From: Emticicia sp040253585
Lineage (GTDB): Bacteria > Bacteroidota > Bacteroidia > Cytophagales > Spirosomataceae
DNA length: 64,000 nucleotides
NCBI RefSeq assembly: GCF_040253585.1
Contig: NZ_JBELAU010000005.1
Coordinates: 1 to 64,000, forward strand
Reading direction: 5' to 3'
Made by a program: the position numbers and the translations under genes. This document shows, piece by piece, positions 59,387 through 64,000 of the stretch. Position 1 is the first letter of the stretch; each line of letters opens with the position of its first letter. The notes under the pieces were generated by a model. The model saw only the letters and a list, made by a program, of their open reading frames with translations. It did no database searches and was not told the origin of the DNA.

Positions 59387-60004
59387 ATGAAAAAGTTAAT
59401 TCCTGTCATCCTATTTTGTATTGCCACCATAAGTATCATTTCTTGCGATAATTCTTCAAGAAAATTGCCAATCATGGGCGAGCGAGACTTCGTAAATGGC
59501 GATTCGGTTTATCATACAATTCCCGATTTTTCATTTGTAAATCAGGATAGTAGTATTATTACTAATAAAACATACGAAGGTAAAATCTACGTGGCTGATT
59601 TCTTCTTTACGACCTGCCCTACCATTTGCCCCGTCATGAAAAAACAAATGTTGAGAGTTTATGAAAAATACAAAGAAAACCCTAAAGTTGGTATTTTATC
59701 GCATACAATCGACCCTCGGCATGATTCAGTAAAGGTTTTGAAAGAATATGCCTCTCAACTCGGAATCAGCGGTAAAATGTGGAATTTTGTCACGGGAGAA
59801 AAGGCAAAGATTTATGAAATTGGCGAAAAATCTTATTACGTAACGGCTGGCGAAGACTCAACGGCTGCGGGTGGGATTATTCATAGTGGAGCATTTATTT
59901 TAGTTGATACTAAACGTCGAGTAAGAGGTATCTATGATGGCACAAAAGAAACCGACGTGACTAAATTGATAAAAGACATGGAGGTTCTATTAAACGAAAA
60001 ATAA
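59387..60004 (+). CDS. SCO1/SenC family copper protein
   Basis: A 205-residue lipoprotein (lipobox IISC, Cys20) with a thioredoxin-like fold. Copper ligands Cys77-x3-Cys81 (FFTTCPTICPVM) and the His in GGIIHSGAFILVD are present; LSHTIDPRHDSVKVL is the third SCO motif. SCO proteins insert copper into subunit II of cytochrome c oxidase or serve as redox partners. The cytochrome c gene starts one base after its stop codon, which supports an oxidase-assembly role. Confidence 0.92.
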   Translation: MKKLIPVILFCIATISIISCDNSSRKLPIMGERDFVNGDSVYHTIPDFSFVNQDSSIITNKTYEGKIYVADFFFTTCPTICPVMKKQMLRVYEKYKENPKVGILSHTIDPRHDSVKVLKEYASQLGISGKMWNFVTGEKAKIYEIGEKSYYVTAGEDSTAAGGIIHSGAFILVDTKRRVRGIYDGTKETDVTKLIKDMEVLLNEK

Positions 60005-60005
60005 A

Positions 60006-60503
60006 ATGAGACAACAAATCAGAGATATGAGGTATGATGAAGATAATATACCTTTCATCAAATCATTAAAAGTCATCTATAAGTTTCTCCAACGATTGCT
60101 TTCAAAGCTATTTGTGCTCATCTTAGCTGTCGTTTCATTTACTTCGTGTCAGTCAGAAGAAAAGATAAAACTGGAGCAGTATTATATCGGAGGAAAAGAA
60201 CTTTACGAGCAAAATTGTGCTAATTGCCACCAAAAAGATGGAAAAGGACTTCAAAGCCTTTATCCACCAATTGCAGGCAGTGATTATCTGAAAGACAAAG
60301 AAAAAGTTATTTATATTATTAAAAATGGGCTTGCAGGTGAAATTTTGGTCAATGGTAAGAAATATAACCAACCAATGCCAGCCAATAATCAACTCACCAA
60401 TCTGGATATTGCCGAAGTTGTTACCTACATTTATAACGAGTGGCATGGTGAAACTAAAATTACTGAAGTGAAAGAAGTTGAGAAAGTTTTAAATAATAAA
60501 TAG
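60006..60503 (+). CDS. Membrane-associated cytochrome c
   Basis: A 165-residue mono-heme protein. The heme site is Cys71-A-N-Cys74-His75, with the axial Met in KYNQPMPANNQL. An unusually long N-terminus (~1-30, IRDMRYDEDNIPFIKSLKVI) precedes the hydrophobic FVLILAVVSFTSC, which looks like a lipoprotein signal; a later start is possible but no shorter ATG precedes that segment. It follows the SCO gene by a single base, so both probably serve terminal-oxidase electron transport. Confidence 0.85.
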   Translation: MRQQIRDMRYDEDNIPFIKSLKVIYKFLQRLLSKLFVLILAVVSFTSCQSEEKIKLEQYYIGGKELYEQNCANCHQKDGKGLQSLYPPIAGSDYLKDKEKVIYIIKNGLAGEILVNGKKYNQPMPANNQLTNLDIAEVVTYIYNEWHGETKITEVKEVEKVLNNK

Positions 60504-60504
60504 A

Positions 60505-60551
60505 AAGGAAGACTTCGCCGGGCGACGTTCGCTTAAAGCGATATCTTCCTT
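60505..60551 (+). terminator. Hairpin after the cytochrome c gene
   Basis: 8-bp outer stem (aaggaaga / tcttcctt) with an internal gcgctt-type stem (cgcttaaagcg); contains gtcgcccg on the minus strand, echoing the dispersed 20-mer. Confidence 0.6.
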
Positions 60552-60567
60552 AAAAATACACAATCCA

Positions 60568-61185
60568 TCAAACTACCCCACGAATCAAACGAATAGCGAT
60601 TCCATAAAAAATCACCATTCCTACAAATATCAATCCCCAAGAAGTAAGCATCGATTCTTTGAAATATAAAAAGAAAACAGTTCCGACGATTCCGACCCAA
60701 AAGAAAAGTTTGGCCATAAATCGTTGATTTTTTCTATTATTCCTCTCCTCTGCTGCTTGTAAACTTGCTTTATTCGAGAAAATACCATTTCCTGCAAAAA
60801 TGCTTGATGGATGAATATTTTGTCTAAAATTTCCACTGGCAAATAAAAAAAGTGAAAGAGCAACTCCCAAAAGTCGGGGTTTATCATACTCATAATCATT
60901 GAGTAAATAATAAAATAATATTAACCCCAAAGCCGAAAGATAAGCAGACCAAATCAAACGAATTCGTTTGGCACTTTTAAGTAATAATTCTGCATTAGGC
61001 TTTCGACTATCCAAAAACTGCATCAATAGCGGCACAATGTAGAAAAACACCACTGCGTACAAGTAATAATCAAACTTATTCTGATGATTAAGCGAAAACT
61101 TGGGTTGCCAATTAATATAAATATAGGCAAACGGAAGTATCATAATTGTTAAAATCAGCAATTCAAACGGAATATTTTTTTTCAT
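60568..61185 (-). CDS. SdpI-like multi-helix membrane protein
   Basis: A 205-residue membrane protein with about five or six helices (LLILTIMILPFAYIYI, YLYAVVFFYIVPLLMQFL, LIWSAYLSALGLILFYYL, LLGVALSLFLFASGN, MAKLFFWVGIVGTVFF, SWGLIFVGMVIFYGIA). The spacing, the GN-x-R segment and the polar helix before the last pair resemble the SdpI immunity family, though the usual GIRTPWTL motif is replaced by FAGNGIFSNKASLQ. It lies downstream of an SdpR/ArsR-type repressor gene on the same strand, the usual partner of sdpI. No toxin gene is seen. Confidence 0.6.
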   Translation of the reverse strand: MKKNIPFELLILTIMILPFAYIYINWQPKFSLNHQNKFDYYLYAVVFFYIVPLLMQFLDSRKPNAELLLKSAKRIRLIWSAYLSALGLILFYYLLNDYEYDKPRLLGVALSLFLFASGNFRQNIHPSSIFAGNGIFSNKASLQAAEERNNRKNQRFMAKLFFWVGIVGTVFFLYFKESMLTSWGLIFVGMVIFYGIAIRLIRGVV

Positions 61186-61289
61186 CGGTGTAGATTATTT
61201 TAGTTCACGGTCAATGGGCTACAGACAACAAGTTTTTATATTTACTCATTGATTTAACCTCGTTTATTGCGTGAAAGCCTTGAAGCATT

Positions 61290-61595
61290 CTACTTTCCAG
61301 CGTGCAGACGAATCCTTGGTTTTTCAGCTTGTTGTGCCGCATTGGGTTTAAATTGCATAAACCAAACCATAATTTCGTCCATGACGGTCATATTGAGCGA
61401 ATAAAGCACAAACTGACCTTTCTTCACCGAAGCCACCAAATCAGCTTGGCGAAGCAAATCCAAATGATGCGAAATGCTGGGTTTGCTCATATCAAATTTA
61501 TCGGCAATATCGCCAGCAGTCATATCTCCATCTTTTAGCAACTCCAAAATCTCACGGCGAGTAGCATCATTCAATGCTCTAAATAAATTATTCAT
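61290..61595 (-). CDS. ArsR/SdpR-type autorepressor
   Basis: A 101-residue winged-helix protein: NLFRALNDATRREILELLKDG, MTAGDIADKFDMSKPSISHHLDLLRQADLV (recognition helix) and VKKGQFVLYSLN (wing). This is the SdpR/autorepressor branch of ArsR; there are no metal-binding cysteines, so it is not a metal sensor. It heads a pair with the SdpI-like gene. A 12-bp palindrome at 61609-61620 sits just ahead of its start codon and is a plausible operator. Confidence 0.88.
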   Translation of the reverse strand: MNNLFRALNDATRREILELLKDGDMTAGDIADKFDMSKPSISHHLDLLRQADLVASVKKGQFVLYSLNMTVMDEIMVWFMQFKPNAAQQAEKPRIRLHAGK

Positions 61596-61608
61596 AATTT
61601 TTCACTTA

Positions 61609-61620
61609 TATCAATTGATA
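61609..61620. promoter_or_regulatory. Palindromic operator TATCAATTGATA
   Basis: Perfect 12-bp palindrome 14 bases upstream of the SdpR start codon and just downstream of a CATATTTG (61625-61632) near-consensus -7 box, i.e. over the expected start of transcription. Confidence 0.65.
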
Positions 61621-61767
61621 AATACAAATATGTGTTTTCTGATTCAGAAATACAAATTTTCCATTAAATATTTAGATAATCTTCTAAACAACACACAGTT
61701 CTTCCTAATGGTTTCTTAGAAAAACACAATTTTATCATCATTTTTCAGACATTGGTATATAAATTGT

Positions 61768-61775
61768 TATATTTG
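61768..61775 (+). promoter_or_regulatory. -7 box (TATATTTG) of thrA
   Basis: Exact TAnnTTTG match, placing the transcription start ~78 bases ahead of thrA so that the G-rich element at 61781-61855 lies in the leader. Confidence 0.6.
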
Positions 61776-61780
61776 CACCA

Positions 61781-61855
61781 CCCCCAACCCCTAAAGGGGG
61801 ATTTTTGTAAGAATCTAAATTTTAGCTCCCCTTTAGGGGCGGGGGGGTATTGGGG
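61781..61855. repeat. CCCCTAAAGGGG-type element in the thrA leader
   Basis: Left half 61781-61801 (cccccaacccctaaaggggg) and right half 61827-61847 are imperfect inverted copies. The left half alone forms cccc-taaa-gggg followed by ATTTTTG, like a terminator. The right end has G runs of 4, 7 and 4 bases (61836-61855). Confidence 0.6.
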
Positions 61856-61858
61856 TTT

Positions 61859-64000
61859 ATGAAAGTATTAAAATTCGGTGGAACATCGGTCGGAACGGTT
61901 GAAAGTATCAATCAGGTTATACAGATTTTACAAGAAAATCTCAACGAAGGACGCAAAATTGCAGTAGTTTATTCGGCAATGGGTGGTGTTACGAATCGCC
62001 TAATCGAAATTGGTAAATTGGCCGCTACTTCTGATTTAGAATATTTACAATTATTAAAATCGGTAGAAGACCGTCATTTTGCAGCCGTTAGAGGTTTGAT
62101 TGATGTTAAAAATCAGAGCAGTGCTATTGCAAAAGTTAAGGGTTTATTAAATGAACTCGAAGATTTATTGCGTGGTGTTTTCTTGATAAAAGAACTTTCG
62201 GCACGAACGAATGATTTTATCGTGAGTTTTGGTGAAAGACTTTCTACAACAATTGTTACCGAAGCACTCAAAAACAGAGGAATTGATGCTGAATATTTAG
62301 ATGCAAGAAAAGTCATAAAAACTGATGACCATTTTGGTTATGCCGAAGTAATCGGAGATTTAACGAATGAACTAATCAGAAAGCATTTTGCTCAAACCAA
62401 TAAACTACAATGTATCACGGGTTTTATTGGCTCAACGATTGATGGCGTAACAACCACACTCGGCCGTGGCGGTTCTGATTATACAGGTTCAATTTTTGGT
62501 GCAGCACTCAACGCAACTGTTATAGAAATCTGGACAGACGTTGATGGAATGCTCACTTCTGACCCTCGCAAAGTAAAAAATGCGTTCACGATTCCGACAA
62601 TTACTTATGCTGAAGCAATGGAATTATCGCATTTTGGGGCAAAAGTTATTTATCCGCCGAGCCTCACTCCTGCTTTTCAGAAAAACATTCCTTTACGCAT
62701 ATTAAATACTTTCAATCATCACCACGAAGGTACGCTCGTTAGCAAAACTGCCAGCACTAAAGAATATTCCATCACAGGGATTTCTTCGATTGATGATATT
62801 GCTTTGGTGAATGTGCAAGGTGGCGGTATGATGGGTGTTGCCGGGGTTTCAGCCAAATTATTTTCGATTTTAGCAGCCAATAAAATCAGCGTTATCTTGA
62901 TTTCTCAGGCATCTTCCGAGCATTCAATCTGTTTTGCGGTTGACCCAAAAACAGCTTATGGCGTAAAAGAAATATTGGAAGAAGGTTTCGCTACCGAAAT
63001 CTCGCAAGGTTTGGTTGATAATATTTCTATCGAACAAAACCTTTCGGTCATTGCCGTCGTGGGTGAGGGTATGAAATCAAGTACAGGTACTTCGGGTAAA
63101 TTATTTACTGTACTTGGTAAAAACGGTATCAATGTGGTTGCAACTGCCCAAGGTTCTTCGGAGTTAAATATTTCGGTAGTTATCTATAAAAAAGATATTA
63201 CGAAAGCTCTCAATGCCATTCACGAAACTTTTTTTCAAGTGGATGGCTTGACGCTCAATTTATACTTAGTTGGTGCAACAGGCTTAATTGGAAGTACACT
63301 TTTAAGACAAATTCAAGAGCAAAAAGAATACTTAAAACAACGTAAAAACCTCAATATCAGACTCGTAGGCATCACTAATACAAAAAAGATGTTGTTAGAT
63401 GAGGGCGGAATTAGTCTCGGAAATTGGAAAGAAGAGTTGCTCGAAAAAGGCGAAATTGCCAATATCGGCTCGTTTGTTTCTGATGTACAAGATTTGAATT
63501 TACCATACAGCGTTTTTGTCGATTGCACGGCCGATAAAAATATTGTGCAGTATTATTATTCGCTTTTAAGCAGTAGTGTATCAATCGTTACGCCAAATAA
63601 AGTAGCCAATTCGGGCAGATATGAACAGTATTTTATGCTCCAAAAAGCCGCCCAAAAACACGGTGTGAAGTTTTTGTACGAAACAAACGTTGGTGCAGGT
63701 TTACCGATTATCAATACACTGCAAGGATTGATAACGAGTGGAGATAAAATCAATAAGATTGAAGCGGTACTTTCGGGAACATTGGCTTATATTTTCAATA
63801 ACTTTAAAGTGGGCGATAGATTTGTTGATGTAGTGAAAGAAGCAAAAGCAAAAGGCTACACCGAACCCGACCCAAGAGACGATTTGAGTGGACAAGACGT
63901 AGCTCGCAAAATCCTGATATTATCTCGTGAAGCAGGTTTAAAACTCGAACCAGAAGATGTGACAATCGTTAATTTGTTGAATGATGCTTGTTTAAATGCC
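61859..64000 (+). CDS. thrA: Bifunctional aspartate kinase / homoserine dehydrogenase (5' part)
   Basis: The first 714 codons of a ~815-residue fusion; the gene runs off the right edge with an open frame. Aspartokinase domain: KFGGTSVG (residues 5-12), FGERLST (~123-129), GRGGSDYTGS and WTDVDGMLTSDPR. Two ACT domains (~315-460; VNVQGGGMMGVAGVSAKLF and AVVGEGMKSSTGTSGKLF) bind the feedback inhibitor, probably threonine. Homoserine dehydrogenase begins at about residue 468 (LYLVGATGLIGSTLL), with TPNKVANS and YETNVGAGLPIINTLQ. It catalyses the first and third steps of the threonine/methionine route. The leader carries an unusual G-rich inverted repeat. Confidence 0.95.
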   Translation, partial: MKVLKFGGTSVGTVESINQVIQILQENLNEGRKIAVVYSAMGGVTNRLIEIGKLAATSDLEYLQLLKSVEDRHFAAVRGLIDVKNQSSAIAKVKGLLNELEDLLRGVFLIKELSARTNDFIVSFGERLSTTIVTEALKNRGIDAEYLDARKVIKTDDHFGYAEVIGDLTNELIRKHFAQTNKLQCITGFIGSTIDGVTTTLGRGGSDYTGSIFGAALNATVIEIWTDVDGMLTSDPRKVKNAFTIPTITYAEAMELSHFGAKVIYPPSLTPAFQKNIPLRILNTFNHHHEGTLVSKTASTKEYSITGISSIDDIALVNVQGGGMMGVAGVSAKLFSILAANKISVILISQASSEHSICFAVDPKTAYGVKEILEEGFATEISQGLVDNISIEQNLSVIAVVGEGMKSSTGTSGKLFTVLGKNGINVVATAQGSSELNISVVIYKKDITKALNAIHETFFQVDGLTLNLYLVGATGLIGSTLLRQIQEQKEYLKQRKNLNIRLVGITNTKKMLLDEGGISLGNWKEELLEKGEIANIGSFVSDVQDLNLPYSVFVDCTADKNIVQYYYSLLSSSVSIVTPNKVANSGRYEQYFMLQKAAQKHGVKFLYETNVGAGLPIINTLQGLITSGDKINKIEAVLSGTLAYIFNNFKVGDRFVDVVKEAKAKGYTEPDPRDDLSGQDVARKILILSREAGLKLEPEDVTIVNLLNDACLNA

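Overview
The window is AT-rich DNA from a member of the Bacteroidota, most likely class Cytophagia (a relative of Emticicia, Arcicella or Flectobacillus is a guess). Evidence: many promoters carry the Bacteroidota -7 motif TAnnTTTG; proteins carry type IX secretion (T9SS) sorting domains and a T9SS plug protein; and the families DUF2911, DUF4105, DUF4953 and 7TMR-DISM kinases are typical of the phylum. No rRNA, tRNA, CRISPR array, transposase or integrase was found. Both edges cut genes: an M16 peptidase tail at the left and thrA at the right.

Layout. 1-3400: M16 tail, a tail-fibre-like surface protein, an M43 metalloprotease and a solo LytTR regulator. 3400-8600: ABC-F ATPase, N-carbamoylputrescine amidase, DEAD-box helicase, lipoprotein. 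8600-12000: DUF4105 membrane protein and an envelope-stress cluster (two PspC proteins and a LiaF-like protein). 12100-20600: a TrpF-like barrel lacking the catalytic Cys, mnmA, a T9SS subtilase, NUDIX, DUF2911, the T9SS plug protein, an NAD(P)-binding protein and an IMPACT/YigZ protein. 20600-24200: a restriction-modification pair plus a separate PD-(D/E)xK-type protein behind a 355-bp structured spacer, i.e. a small defence island. 24300-33100: B1 metallo-beta-lactamase, YdeI, Kelch, HPP, YitT, lactonase-like propeller, DUF1801, GNAT, the c-di-AMP synthase cdaA, a class V aminotransferase and MarC. 33100-38600: an ECF sigma factor, its HEAT-repeat anti-sigma and an adhesin-like target, divergent from a large zinc metalloprotease. 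38600-47600: a two-component locus with one NarL-type regulator, four tandem histidine kinases with near-identical C-termini, a control region with three palindromic sites, and two stand-alone DNA-binding proteins (LuxR-type HTH and LytTR). 47700-61600: NTF2-like protein, extracellular nuclease, CotH kinase, ElaA, TatD, TcdA, coaX/outer-membrane protein/lptC, recN, a SCO/cytochrome c cluster and an SdpR/SdpI pair. 61859 to the end: bifunctional aspartokinase/homoserine dehydrogenase.

The main unexplained structure is (i) the kinase array with conserved ends, divergent membrane middles and the triple dyad at 46929-46989; (ii) a family of intergenic arrays with a 7-bp (often 14-bp) period whose sequence differs at each site and which often sit as inverted arms around promoters or against start and stop codons; (iii) the nuclease gene and spacer beside the R-M pair; and (iv) an attenuator-like, G-rich leader in front of thrA. 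Several obvious long reading frames were shortened because a -7 box lies inside the extension or because the first in-frame ATG matches the family start better.
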